A stretch of DNA of 64,000 nt, from assembly GCA_017608295.1 (NCBI GenBank), contig JAFCGF010000007.1, forward strand, positions 1 to 64,000, written 5' to 3'. The stretch is from Candidatus Woesearchaeota archaeon (GTDB lineage: Archaea; Nanoarchaeota; Nanoarchaeia; Woesearchaeales; JAGVZT01). Below are positions 1 to 8,425 of the stretch, one piece after another. Every line of letters starts with the position of its first letter. Positions within the stretch are counted from its first letter, which is position 1. Below the pieces are notes generated by a model. It made no database searches, had not been told where the DNA came from, and saw only the letters and a list, made by a program, of their open reading frames with translations. Made by a program: the position numbers and the translations under genes.

Positions 1-46
1 TTGTGCGTTGATGTATGTCCAAACCAATGTAAAATTTCGTTGTGTC

Positions 47-76
47 CACCTCCAATTATTTGGCATATTGGAGGTG
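47..76. repeat. Perfect 10-bp inverted repeat (hairpin)
   Basis: The arms CACCTCCAAT and ATTGGAGGTG are perfect inverted copies around a 10-base loop. The element lies just downstream of the leftward membrane-protein gene ending at 114. It could be a terminator hairpin or the edge of an unseen neighbouring gene. There is no T tract on the leftward side, so the role is open. Confidence 0.5.
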
Positions 77-113
77 AAAGGGATTAACCCTTATGATTTC
101 TCATGCCATCTGT

Positions 114-398
114 TTAGAATGCGGAGATTCTTGATTGCATCATTTTCCAGATAAAAAATGCGAAGATAATTACCATTGCTGGTAGTACCCAAAGAAGTCG
201 CTTTGGGTGCAGTGCTGCGATTATACCAATCATAAAGCCGAAAAGTCCGAAGATTGGAACTGCAAGCATTGGGCCCCCAAACCACCCTACGATAATAAGA
301 GGTCCAAAATAACCCAATAAGAAGCCTGCCACCATTAGCACAATGGGCCACATCCAAGGGAAATTGATGAACCTTTCCCATGCGTTATTCGATTCCAT
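114..398 (-). CDS. Small hydrophobic membrane protein, function unknown
   Basis: The predicted product has 94 residues, almost entirely hydrophobic after a short polar N-terminus (MESNNAWERF). About three membrane segments can be seen, separated by short loops, with a basic HPKR turn before the last one. I chose the ATG at 398 because longer starts would run into the preceding lipoprotein gene, whose stop is only ten bases upstream. That spacing suggests the two genes are cotranscribed leftward. No family is recognised. It may be an accessory membrane partner of the lipoprotein, but that rests only on adjacency. Confidence 0.55.
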   Translation of the reverse strand: MESNNAWERFINFPWMWPIVLMVAGFLLGYFGPLIIVGWFGGPMLAVPIFGLFGFMIGIIAALHPKRLLWVLPAMVIIFAFFIWKMMQSRISAF

Positions 399-408
399 TT
401 TCGGTCGT

Positions 409-1323
409 TTATTCACCAAGACGAAACTCAACAGCCCTAAATTCCTCATCAAAATAAATCTTCAGAGGTGTTAATATCATTCCACCTTCTAAAATCACAC
501 TATCCCCAACTGTAAGTGGCCTCATATCTACACCGTCAATATTGAACACCACAGAATCGCTATCCGCCTTGCTGAGTTGCATCTCATAATCCTCATTCCC
601 GATGCCGTAGGACCAGACACTTCCGGGGTGTAAGAACCCTGTTAATTCAAGTGAGGATTTGATTAGTGTGCAAGTTCCATTCAAACATCTAGGTTTTGCG
701 AAGCAAGTTCTGTGAATGGAGCCAATCCCAGCACAATCACATCTATTTTGTGATTCCTCCCATTCATCTAAATATGCACTATTGATTGCAGTGGCAAATC
801 CTCCACGGCTACAACCACAGCATCCTTCTCCTGCTTTCACACAATCCTCGTTAAGTTCGCAGGAAAACATATGGGGGTCACCTATTGGCTCGCCAACAAT
901 AATCTTCTCATCAAAGAAAGTCTGTTCTGAAGAGGATATGCACGGATTCCAGAAGCCATAAAGTTGGAGCATATACGTCCCATTGGGAAGTGTTAGGTTG
1001 ATTTCCACTGCTTCTGCACCAACAATCTGCATGCATCCAGGCCCAGAAGTAATTAATCTCGGAACAATCTTCACTATTGAATTCTCATTAGTCACAGAAT
1101 AATTCGTTTTATCACATGGAGTGGGTTTAGTGAAAAACGAGCGGATTCTTAGGTCATTTCCATTGATGACAACCTCATTGAGATTACACCTATCTTCGGG
1201 GTACTCCAAGTAGGTAATGCTATAATTAATGTGATAATCCAGAGGGGAAGGAGAAATCTCCTTCACGCACCCAGCAAATGTAATTAAGGCTATCAGCACC
1301 AAACACAATACGCCTGCCCTCAT
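409..1323 (-). CDS. Cysteine-rich secreted lipoprotein, function unknown
   Basis: The 304-residue product starts with a basic, hydrophobic signal peptide ending in the lipobox-like ITFAGC, so it is probably lipid-anchored on the outer face of the membrane. The middle (about residues 150-220) carries a dense cysteine cluster with the pattern CELNEDC...CCGCSRGG...AINSAY, which resembles a small disulfide domain seen in varied secreted proteins. The C-terminus is a beta-rich segment without recognised motifs. A TTG at 1344 would extend the frame, but the ATG at 1323 has a GGGG stretch about ten bases upstream and gives a clean signal peptide. It lies directly before a small membrane protein on the same strand. 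Function is not recognised. Confidence 0.65.
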   Translation of the reverse strand: MRAGVLCLVLIALITFAGCVKEISPSPLDYHINYSITYLEYPEDRCNLNEVVINGNDLRIRSFFTKPTPCDKTNYSVTNENSIVKIVPRLITSGPGCMQIVGAEAVEINLTLPNGTYMLQLYGFWNPCISSSEQTFFDEKIIVGEPIGDPHMFSCELNEDCVKAGEGCCGCSRGGFATAINSAYLDEWEESQNRCDCAGIGSIHRTCFAKPRCLNGTCTLIKSSLELTGFLHPGSVWSYGIGNEDYEMQLSKADSDSVVFNIDGVDMRPLTVGDSVILEGGMILTPLKIYFDEEFRAVEFRLGE

Positions 1324-1447
1324 ACGTGGTTGATTCCCCTTCAACTCATTTAAATCTTGCTTCCAAACCTCCGTTTGAACAGCGAAAAGTAGTGTAGTCG
1401 TGGAGAGCTGCTAATTCAGAGGGGGGCGTTTAATGGGTTTAATGCGT

Positions 1448-2125
1448 TCAATTCATCAGTGTATGCCAATACCTGCGATGCTTATTTTTCGGATTCTCAA
1501 GCAGAACACCACTGAGAAATGCATGGACCGAACAGTCCTCGCAGTCAGGGCAGCCATAAAAAATCCGCTCATGTTTCTCCGTTATTCCCTGCTCATCAAA
1601 CCAGGCCTGCGTCTCTTCATACGGCAGAGAAAAAATATTCTTTCCAGGCGGATCATGATGATAGTCCCTGAAATCATCCTCAAGGGTCATCGTGAGGCCA
1701 TAGAGCTCGAACATGTCCTCAGCGTTGGGGCAGTGCCGCACAGCCTCAGCCTCAATGCTCCACAGCACATCAAGATTCTTCTTCGGCCCGGGCACATTAT
1801 GGTAGCGCGCGAGATCAACGAGGTTGCGCACCTTTCTGAAGGCGGTTCGAGGGCGCGTGAACAGGTCTATACCTATCTCCAGACAGACGAGTCCAACTGC
1901 AACAGGAAGTAGGGGAAAAGCAAGGAGTTTCCAGCCCGGCTCCCGGTCCAGCAAGGCGTCAATTGGCTCGCTGATGCATTGGCCTATCTGTGCAGAAAAC
2001 ATAGATAATGGATTATAGTTGCACACCGGGGCAATCTTGCTCATATACTCTTTGAACTCCATCCCACCCCAGGGGTTCAACAGGAAATTCTCACTGTTGT
2101 AAATAAGCTTCTCCAATTGGGACAT
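1448..2125 (-). CDS. Hypothetical protein with central hydrophobic segment and C-terminal CPxCxxC
   Basis: I do not recognise this 225-residue protein. It has a polar N-terminus, a hydrophobic stretch near residues 65-90 (LLAFPLLPVAVGLVCLEIGI) that may be one membrane helix, and a soluble C-terminal half with acidic and aromatic residues. Near the end is YGCPDCEDCSVHAF, a CxxCxxC cluster that could bind a metal or form a disulfide. A TATA-like stretch reading leftward (TTTATATAG near 2145) lies about 25 bases before the ATG, so the transcript may be leaderless. It diverges from glgC. Confidence 0.6.
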   Translation of the reverse strand: MSQLEKLIYNSENFLLNPWGGMEFKEYMSKIAPVCNYNPLSMFSAQIGQCISEPIDALLDREPGWKLLAFPLLPVAVGLVCLEIGIDLFTRPRTAFRKVRNLVDLARYHNVPGPKKNLDVLWSIEAEAVRHCPNAEDMFELYGLTMTLEDDFRDYHHDPPGKNIFSLPYEETQAWFDEQGITEKHERIFYGCPDCEDCSVHAFLSGVLLENPKNKHRRYWHTLMN

Positions 2126-2185
2126 GATGAGAGAAAGTAGTATTTACTATATAAATTGATATCACTCTTGAATGGTAAAACAGTT

Positions 2186-2197
2186 AAATTTATAAGC
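2186..2197 (+). promoter_or_regulatory. TATA-box promoter of glgC
   Basis: AAATTTATAAGC lies about 34 bases before the glgC ATG at 2226, which fits an archaeal TATA box with a very short leader. No Shine-Dalgarno sequence is seen before the start. Confidence 0.5.
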
Positions 2198-2225
2198 AAG
2201 CCGCTATTAGCAGGCCAGTTCAAAA

Positions 2226-3488
2226 ATGCCAACAAAAACTTTAGCATATGTATTGGGAGGCGGTCAAGGGACGCGCCTCTACCCCCTGACACGAGACCGG
2301 GCCAAGCCCGCAGTCCACTTTGGTGGAATGTTTCGGGTCATCGACTTTGTCCTGTCCAACCTCTATCACAGCGGCATCAGGAAAGTCGTAGTACCTACAC
2401 AGTATGAATCCCGCTCATTAGAGCGGCACATCGCAGGATGGTCACATAGATTCGGCCACGGCGGCTCAGAATTCCTGAGAGCGCTCCCACCACGGCAGGG
2501 CGCTGCGCGGGACTGGTACAAAGCCACGGCAGATGCCATCACCCAGAACATGGCCTTCATAGAGGATGAGAAGCCGCATGTTGTCGATGTCTTTGGAGGA
2601 GATCACATCTACCTGATGGATGTCTCAGCCATGAACGACGCTCACATGGAAACCGAAGCTGCCCTGACCATCTGCGCCATGCCAGTACGAAGAGAGCTGG
2701 CAGCAGGCAACTATGGTGTATTGGTGGTAAATGACAACTGGGAACTCGAGCGATTTGATGAGAAGCCAGCAAACCCAGCCCCGATGCCGGGCAACGACGA
2801 GTACTGTTTAGCGTCGATGGGCAATTACGCGTTCGAGCCATCAGCTCTTCTTGAAGAATTAGTAGCAGATGCTGAGAAGATTACGAGTGATGACAAGGAA
2901 TCTATCCTGGCGAACCCTGAACGATTTTCATCCCACGATTTCGGCTTTGACATCATTCCCTCAATGCTTAAAGATGGCAGGAAAATAATGGTGTACAACT
3001 TCCTGGAGAACAGCGTGCCTGGCATGAAGCCGGAACAAAGAGATTACTGGCGCGACATCGGGAACCTTGACCAGCTCTACCTCGCCAACATGGAGATGCG
3101 GGGAGACAACCCTCCTTTGGATTTATACAACGATGAGTGGAGAGTGCTTACTTCTCATATAGAATATCCCCTTCCCAGCCGATACGGGTCAAATCTCGTG
3201 GGAAACGGGAGTGTCATTAAGTCAGACTCAGTTGAGAATTCGGTGCTCTCATGGGTGCACATAGAAGAAGGTGCTATTGTAAGGGATTCCATCCTGCAGG
3301 GCGACCCCATCAAGCCGATTTATGTGGGAAAGGATGCTGTTATTGAGAATGCAATTATTGATACTGGTGTAACTATCGCTGACGGCGTGTCTATTGGTGT
3401 CGATAAGGAGCATGACCTGAAGCGTGATTTTGAGGTATCTTCAGGAGGCATCACCGCTGTACCGCGGATGACGTGCATAGAGCGCTAA
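2226..3488 (+). CDS. glgC: Glucose-1-phosphate adenylyltransferase (ADP-glucose pyrophosphorylase)
   Basis: The enzyme makes ADP-glucose from ATP and glucose 1-phosphate, the activated sugar for glycogen-type polymers. The nucleotidyltransferase signature GGGQGTRLYPLT is at residues 11-22, followed by the conserved R25/K27 pair and FRVIDFVLSN. A GDH motif near residue 130 marks the sugar-nucleotide site. The last ~130 residues repeat hydrophobic isoleucine/valine steps typical of the left-handed beta-helix that GlgC carries. At 420 residues it is full length for the family. No glycogen synthase or branching enzyme is in the window, so whether the product feeds storage polymer or another ADP-glucose sink cannot be told. 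It overlaps the converging UroD-like gene by four bases. Confidence 0.9.
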   Translation: MPTKTLAYVLGGGQGTRLYPLTRDRAKPAVHFGGMFRVIDFVLSNLYHSGIRKVVVPTQYESRSLERHIAGWSHRFGHGGSEFLRALPPRQGAARDWYKATADAITQNMAFIEDEKPHVVDVFGGDHIYLMDVSAMNDAHMETEAALTICAMPVRRELAAGNYGVLVVNDNWELERFDEKPANPAPMPGNDEYCLASMGNYAFEPSALLEELVADAEKITSDDKESILANPERFSSHDFGFDIIPSMLKDGRKIMVYNFLENSVPGMKPEQRDYWRDIGNLDQLYLANMEMRGDNPPLDLYNDEWRVLTSHIEYPLPSRYGSNLVGNGSVIKSDSVENSVLSWVHIEEGAIVRDSILQGDPIKPIYVGKDAVIENAIIDTGVTIADGVSIGVDKEHDLKRDFEVSSGGITAVPRMTCIER

Positions 3489-4510
3489 GAATCCCGCAAT
3501 GCGTCAGACACAGCCACGCTCAGCTCCATGGTCTTGAGTGCGCGCTCTAATGTAAGTGTACCTGAGCCGCAGCTCGGCGTGATGAGCGACTGCTCGAGAA
3601 TGAGTTCTTCTGAGATGCCCTTATTCGTAAGGAGTTCCACTGCGCTGTTGAATGCCTCAAGAATTGAATCTGCGTCCTGGCCATCGATTTCATCGCTACT
3701 GGGCACAATACCCCACGCAATACAGCCTCCGCGGTCGAGGTAATCGCTGATTTCGTCAGGATAGAGGGCGAGCTGTTCCGCATACGACCAGGCATCGAAG
3801 CTGATGATGTCCACTTTTGTTCTTGTAAGCAACGACCAGTCAGTGTTGCCGCAGCAGTGGATGCCTGCATATGCCCCTTTGCCATGGACACACTCGATAA
3901 TTTCATCCAATTGCGATATGACCTCGTCCTCGTGCAGTGCGACAGACGAGCTTCCGATGCTCAGCAGGTAAGGGTCGTCGATGAAGAGCAGCACATCATC
4001 CGCAAGGGGCGCGAGCTGGTCAATCATCCACTCGGCTTTTCTTGCGAGTCCCTTGACAATCGCGTCTTTTATGTCGTCAGTATAATACGATGCTTTCAAA
4101 TCCTGGTCAACGATAGTCAAACCCCAAGTGATTGGACCTGGAAGCTGCCCCTTGACATAGGAGTAATGCCCGCCGCGAGACACGAACTCGTGCAGGCCCG
4201 GAGCGTACTGTTCAGACATCGCGAATGAATCCAGCTCCTCGCTGAGGTAGCGCGTGTAGAAGTCAAGCATCTCGTCCTGCAGTTTGTCTCCTGTATCCAC
4301 AGTGAGCTTTTCAGCAGCCTCATCGAGAACAAGTGCGGGAAACCCCTCGCTTGGCTGGACACAGAAAGCCTCATAGAAACTCCTCTGAGGCAGCTGCGGC
4401 CAGGCAGGAATGTCTGTCAGATACTGAAGCATGTCATCGACTGCATCAGCAGCAGCATCATGCGGCAGGCTCCCAATCGCAGTGGCAAGGCAGTTAGGTT
4501 TCAGGCTCAT
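3485..4510 (-). CDS. UroD/MetE-like superfamily protein (methyltransferase or decarboxylase barrel)
   Basis: The 341-residue protein begins MSLKPNCLATAIGSLPH, the usual opening of TIM-barrel proteins of the uroporphyrinogen decarboxylase / cobalamin-independent methionine synthase superfamily. A later GIHCCGNTDWS followed by DIISFDAW matches the metal-site histidine/cysteine strand of that fold, and a C near the end (TPSCGSG) would complete a zinc site like that of MetE. No second MetE domain is present, so methyl transfer from a corrinoid or small donor is more likely than heme synthesis. The start codon overlaps the upstream gene by ATGA, so the two are translationally coupled. A longer upstream reading frame exists but lies wholly inside the neighbour. 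Confidence 0.7.
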   Translation of the reverse strand: MSLKPNCLATAIGSLPHDAAADAVDDMLQYLTDIPAWPQLPQRSFYEAFCVQPSEGFPALVLDEAAEKLTVDTGDKLQDEMLDFYTRYLSEELDSFAMSEQYAPGLHEFVSRGGHYSYVKGQLPGPITWGLTIVDQDLKASYYTDDIKDAIVKGLARKAEWMIDQLAPLADDVLLFIDDPYLLSIGSSSVALHEDEVISQLDEIIECVHGKGAYAGIHCCGNTDWSLLTRTKVDIISFDAWSYAEQLALYPDEISDYLDRGGCIAWGIVPSSDEIDGQDADSILEAFNSAVELLTNKGISEELILEQSLITPSCGSGTLTLERALKTMELSVAVSDALRDS

Positions 4511-5001
4511 ATCTCCACCTTCTCTTCCTGAACTTTCATGGCCCAGGATGAGTTTGTCTTCTTCATGATTCGGATTGCCTCTTCCTTGAACGTGTCGTTC
4601 CAGAATGCGAGGCAGTCGTCGAACCATTTCGCCTCAGCTTTCTTGTTTTTTGTCAGGCCGATGAGAGTGTTCCTGCTCGCCAGTTCAATAATATGGTTCA
4701 TGTAGGGAATCATCGCCTTCTTCTCTTCCTCGCTGAACATCTTACTCTCAGTGAGATTAATCATGTTTGAGGGATTTGGCATGACAAGAGCGTGGAAATA
4801 GCTATTCCATTGGTTTATGGTATCTTTCATCCTGCCGGTGAGCATCCTTGATAGCTTTGTACTGAGGAATCCGGCTCCCATGATAAAGTCCCGAAGAAAG
4901 AACACGTCGTCTAACTCATCTAGTGTTGCGGAGAAACCTAGCTCAGCTCTCATAGTCTCAAATTCCGCTTCAAACTCCTTGAGCAATTCCTTTTTGTCCA
5001 T
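4507..5001 (-). CDS. Hypothetical alpha-helical protein coupled to the UroD/MetE-like gene
   Basis: This 164-residue protein is not recognised. It is predicted mostly helical and charged, with no membrane segment or signal peptide. Two tryptophan-rich helices sit in the C-terminal third (KWFDDCLAFWNDTF). It starts at an ATG at 5001; a TTG two codons earlier is a weaker option. Its stop overlaps the start of the UroD/MetE-like gene by four bases, which suggests that both work together, perhaps with this protein as a partner or substrate carrier for the methyltransferase-like barrel. That role is inference from coupling only. Confidence 0.6.
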   Translation of the reverse strand: MDKKELLKEFEAEFETMRAELGFSATLDELDDVFFLRDFIMGAGFLSTKLSRMLTGRMKDTINQWNSYFHALVMPNPSNMINLTESKMFSEEEKKAMIPYMNHIIELASRNTLIGLTKNKKAEAKWFDDCLAFWNDTFKEEAIRIMKKTNSSWAMKVQEEKVEI

Positions 5002-5067
5002 ATTCAAGATAAGGATTTACACGCAATTGATAAGGATTTCTAGTCTCAGTGCAGTATATGGAAAAAG

Positions 5068-5124
5068 TTACCACTGAGTGATGGTAAAGTTTATAAACAG
5101 TTGAATTGATTACCATAGTATGGT
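5068..5124 (+). promoter_or_regulatory. Promoter with two inverted repeats before the FmdB-like gene
   Basis: TTACCA-N8-TGGTAA (5068-5087) abuts a TATA box (TTTATAAAC, 5090-5098), and a second repeat, ACCAT-AGT-ATGGT, spans 5112-5124 over the start codon. The half-site ACCAT is shared by both, so the pair looks like an operator that brackets the promoter. Confidence 0.45.
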
Positions 5125-5404
5125 CAGCTATACGTTCATATGCGCCACCGAAGAGTGTGAGGCAGCCCAGTACGCGATTGAGGTAGGCTATTCTTCTATT
5201 GCTGAATACGATAGAAAGGGTGAGCCTGATTGCCCCCTCTGCGGCGAGCACCTCAAGCGCGCGTTCTTCGACGCCCCGGCCATCAGCACAGGATGGGTGG
5301 GCTCAGCAGGAGACCAGGCAAGGCCGGCTACGTGCGGCTCAATAAAGAAAGAGAAGCCTGAATCAATAACACTTGACGAGCTTCTTGAAAAAGCTAGCGA
5401 GTGA
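5120..5404 (+). CDS. FmdB-like zinc-ribbon protein
   Basis: The 94-residue product opens with a short zinc-ribbon pattern (C8, C13 and later CPLCGEHLKRAF) followed by DAPAISTGWVGS, which matches the ribbon-plus-APAI tail of the FmdB family of putative regulators. The first metal pair is spaced CATEEC rather than the usual CxxC, so metal binding may be altered. It stands alone between a divergent hypothetical gene and the converging tyrS, overlapping the latter by eleven bases. Its promoter carries two inverted repeats that share a half-site. FmdB proteins have been proposed to regulate amide and formamide genes, but no such gene is nearby. Confidence 0.6.
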   Translation: MVSYTFICATEECEAAQYAIEVGYSSIAEYDRKGEPDCPLCGEHLKRAFFDAPAISTGWVGSAGDQARPATCGSIKKEKPESITLDELLEKASE

Positions 5405-6470
5405 CCTTGCTTTCTAATACAAACTTCTGGAGCTCAGCAGCCTTCTTATTCGTGAGGAAATGCTCTCGTACAGGTTCGAGCATCTTGTTCACGCCATCTG
5501 CCACTCCCTTCTTCAGGTCAGCTGGGTGGAGTTCTCCCTTCAGGAATGCGGATTCTAATTCGTCGTAACTTACGAACGACACCGGGCCGCCGAACTTTTC
5601 TGGCCTGTCGATGTCTAATGACTTAAGGCGCTCGAATATGAGGTACTTCGCATACTCAAGAACCGGATTCTCCTGCACCTGCTTCTCAGGGCAGTATGCC
5701 TTCGAAATCTTTCGGACAACTTCCTCTTGGGAGTCTGTCATGAATATTGCTGAGTCCGGCTTTGACTTTGACATCTTCAGGTCAATCACGCGATCAATCG
5801 CGCTTCCTTCAGTAGCCTTCGGCGTGCCGAGGCCCATGAGCATGTGGTGGTGGACAGCGACAGGCTTTCCGTGGCCGAGCTTCGCCCCTATTTCCCTGGC
5901 GAGCATGTTCACCTTGCGCTGGTCCATGCCTAATTGGCAGATGTCAACGCCGAGGTAGAATATGTCGGCTGCCTGCATGCAGGGATACAGGATCTGCGCG
6001 GCTGATAATGACTCTCCTTCAGTGCGCCCCATGATCTGAGAGCAGCGGATGATGCGCTTCACTGTGTTGCTCATCGCTATGCGCATCACTGTCATCCAAT
6101 AGTCCTCGTTCTTCACAAGGTCAGATGCCCAGATGAATTTTACTTTATCCAAATCAAGGCCGCACGCCTTCCATACCTCGATGAAGTACATGCCGACCTT
6201 CTTTATCGCTTCCAAATCCCCGCCCATCTTGTTATTGGCGAGTGCGTGCCAGTCAGCGACATAGAGATAGAACGTGCAGCCTGCCTTTGTAAGTTTGTTG
6301 ATTGAGATTGCTCTCATAAGTCCCTGGGCGATGTGTATCTGCCCTGAGGGTTCGAAGCCGTCATATGCTATCGGAGATTTCTTTTCTTCGAGCAGTGCCT
6401 CTAATTCCTCTTCTGTTATGATTTCCTCACCAACTGATGAGATGAGCTTGAATCGTTCTTTCGTGTTCAT
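5394..6470 (-). CDS. tyrS: Tyrosine--tRNA ligase, archaeal type
   Basis: This class I aminoacyl-tRNA synthetase charges tRNA-Tyr. The HIGH-like motif is PSGQIHIAQG (residues 41-50) and the KMSKS loop is intact at 232-236. The 358-residue length and lack of an S4 domain fit the archaeal/eukaryal short form. The cluster YPCMQAADIFYLGVDICQLGMDQRK is the tyrosine pocket region of TyrRS rather than TrpRS. The ATG at 6470 is preceded by AAGGTGA at a suitable distance. TyrRS and TrpRS share ancestry, so the amino acid specificity is assigned from the pocket motif and not from a search. Confidence 0.88.
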   Translation of the reverse strand: MNTKERFKLISSVGEEIITEEELEALLEEKKSPIAYDGFEPSGQIHIAQGLMRAISINKLTKAGCTFYLYVADWHALANNKMGGDLEAIKKVGMYFIEVWKACGLDLDKVKFIWASDLVKNEDYWMTVMRIAMSNTVKRIIRCSQIMGRTEGESLSAAQILYPCMQAADIFYLGVDICQLGMDQRKVNMLAREIGAKLGHGKPVAVHHHMLMGLGTPKATEGSAIDRVIDLKMSKSKPDSAIFMTDSQEEVVRKISKAYCPEKQVQENPVLEYAKYLIFERLKSLDIDRPEKFGGPVSFVSYDELESAFLKGELHPADLKKGVADGVNKMLEPVREHFLTNKKAAELQKFVLESKVTR

Positions 6471-6530
6471 GGATTCACCTTGCTGGAATGAGGGGACTGG
6501 TGCTTATTAAGTTTTCACTCTGGAAAAGCT

Positions 6531-6539
6531 TTTAAATAG
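6531..6539 (+). promoter_or_regulatory. TATA box before the first cysteine-rich surface gene
   Basis: TTTAAATAG sits about 25 bases before the ATG at 6560, with no Shine-Dalgarno, so the transcript probably starts at or next to the start codon. Confidence 0.5.
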
Positions 6540-6559
6540 CCTTTTGCTAAACTGCCTGC

Positions 6560-8386
6560 ATGAGGCGTCGGGGCCAGCTTACTTTATTTCTCATCATAGG
6601 GATAGTCATGCTCGTTATTGTCGGCTTTTTCATGTACCTTGGCATGCAGGCCCAGAACGGGGACAATAGTGTAGTGGCTGTGACTGATGAGCTGCCCCCT
6701 CCTGTGAGGTTCTATCTTGAGAGCCTGCTAGACGACGCTGCACGCTCAGCTGTGCTTGAGATTATCGCGCCCCAGAGCGGCTACCAGGTGTTTTTTGGAC
6801 CTGAGCCAAGGCACGGTGCAGTCACTGCCTATCCCGGCCCTCATGAGTCTGCATATTATTATCTGCTCGGCGAGTTCAGTGTCCCCGGGTTTGAGGTGAT
6901 TGAAGAGAGCCTGTACAACGAGACGTACACGCGCTTCATTAATTCCCTTGACCTGAGCGTATTTGATGACAGCGGCTTCACGTTGAAAGAGCCGGAGCAT
7001 CTGCCGGAAATCAACATCAGCATCAATGAGGAGGACATCACTGTCCTGCTGCACTATCCGCTCGAAATTCTCACCGAAGACAAGCACATCATAGTATCCA
7101 ACATGACCATCCTCCTACCGTTGAGGCTGAGGCACGCCTACGATTTATCTACATGCATAGCATATAATATGGCTCGCTATGACAAGTCGACAGTGCAGGC
7201 ATTGGAGGAGTGCAGGCTCCTCAGCGGGATTGACGACAGTTTCACAGTCAGGATAGAGGCTCAGGATGGCAAAGGGGAGAGTCTCATCGCTGTAGTTGAT
7301 GAGGTGTACGAAGAAAATACCGGGGTGCCGTTCGAGTACCAGTTCCTGTTCTGGAAGTGCAGCGGTCACTATGCCCACCTGTGGGACGAGAAGCCGAAGC
7401 TGTCTGTGTGTGAATACGCCTGCGTGTACGAAATCCCTGAACCTGTGCTGCTCGGTATCTGCATGACCGAAACCAGCTGCGAACATTCCTCGACGCCAAG
7501 CGGTGACGGCGGCGTGGGAATCATGCAGCTCACTGGAGTCTCATGCGGCACGAGTTTTGTCGACGGCACCCCCATGAGGAATTATGACCTGGCCAATAAC
7601 ATTGAATGCGGGGCTCAATTGCTGCTCGGGAAATGCGAGGGCGGCGGGCTTCTCAAGCCTAACCAGGCCTCGTATGCCTGCCTTGGTGATTCAGGAGACA
7701 GGTACTGCTGCCCAGATGGTGATGAAGGAATCCACATATGCTGTATTGACTTGTACCATCCCTGCTGTGAGAATCCCGAGCATCCCTGCTGCACTCCATC
7801 ACCTGGTCCCGGTGTGAGCGACTGCGGCCGTGTTGAGGATGACCCTGCATTTGACCCCTGCACTAAAGGAACCAGGTGGGACTGCTATATTCCTGATGGA
7901 GGAACTGAGGAAGTGTGTGTGGAGGTTCCTGTTGTCAACTACCGCAATTCCTGCTGCGACCCGATGAGCGGGACTCCGGGCACAAGCTCATCCCACACCA
8001 CTGCAGGCTACTGCTGTAGTGAAGACTATGCTATGCCTTCTTTAGCTGACGGCAGAACAATCCTGTGCGGTGAGGAAGCCTCATTCAAGAAGGAGGAATG
8101 GCTCACCAAGAACGCATTATACGCAGGCTGGGATATTGCCATCAGGGGCTACAACGGCTGGGGCTGCCAGGCAAAGGACAAGAGCGCTACATTCCAGGCA
8201 GATTCCGTAAGGTGCCGCATCCAGAATTATGTTGACATTGTGCACTATTACATGTATGAGCTCAAGGATGAGTGCTACTCAGATTTATCCGCTCCCTTGG
8301 GAAGCGCACCAACTGGCTCTGACGGCTGCTGCCCTGACAATGCCCAGGAGTGCAATATCGCGCATGGCCGCTCATGGTGGCCATAG
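6560..8386 (+). CDS. Membrane-anchored cysteine-rich protein with lysozyme/SLT-like core
   Basis: The 608-residue protein begins MRRRGQLTLFLIIGIVMLVI, a basic-GQ-hydrophobic leader like archaeal class III (pilin-type) signal peptides or a simple N-terminal anchor, so the rest faces outside. A beta-rich region fills about residues 40-270. Residues ~290-360 carry LLGICMTETSCEHSS...GGVGIMQL and later NNIECGAQLLLGKC. This matches the catalytic glutamate, the GxMQ strand and the late NxxxG helix of soluble lytic transglycosylases. It is followed by a long stretch of CC and CCxP pairs suggesting many disulfides, and a C-terminal segment that also contains tryptophans. A paralogue lies directly downstream. 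Because archaea lack murein, the substrate is probably another glycan, or the fold has a non-enzymatic role. Confidence 0.7.
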   Translation: MRRRGQLTLFLIIGIVMLVIVGFFMYLGMQAQNGDNSVVAVTDELPPPVRFYLESLLDDAARSAVLEIIAPQSGYQVFFGPEPRHGAVTAYPGPHESAYYYLLGEFSVPGFEVIEESLYNETYTRFINSLDLSVFDDSGFTLKEPEHLPEINISINEEDITVLLHYPLEILTEDKHIIVSNMTILLPLRLRHAYDLSTCIAYNMARYDKSTVQALEECRLLSGIDDSFTVRIEAQDGKGESLIAVVDEVYEENTGVPFEYQFLFWKCSGHYAHLWDEKPKLSVCEYACVYEIPEPVLLGICMTETSCEHSSTPSGDGGVGIMQLTGVSCGTSFVDGTPMRNYDLANNIECGAQLLLGKCEGGGLLKPNQASYACLGDSGDRYCCPDGDEGIHICCIDLYHPCCENPEHPCCTPSPGPGVSDCGRVEDDPAFDPCTKGTRWDCYIPDGGTEEVCVEVPVVNYRNSCCDPMSGTPGTSSSHTTAGYCCSEDYAMPSLADGRTILCGEEASFKKEEWLTKNALYAGWDIAIRGYNGWGCQAKDKSATFQADSVRCRIQNYVDIVHYYMYELKDECYSDLSAPLGSAPTGSDGCCPDNAQECNIAHGRSWWP

Positions 8387-8392
8387 GCGGAA

Positions 8393-8404
8393 AATATTAA
8401 AAGG
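8393..8404 (+). promoter_or_regulatory. TATA box before the second cysteine-rich surface gene
   Basis: AATATTAAAAGG lies about 28 bases before the ATG at 8426. The paralogue therefore seems to have its own promoter despite the 39-base gap. Confidence 0.45.
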
Positions 8405-8425
8405 GTTATAATCGAGGACATTCCC

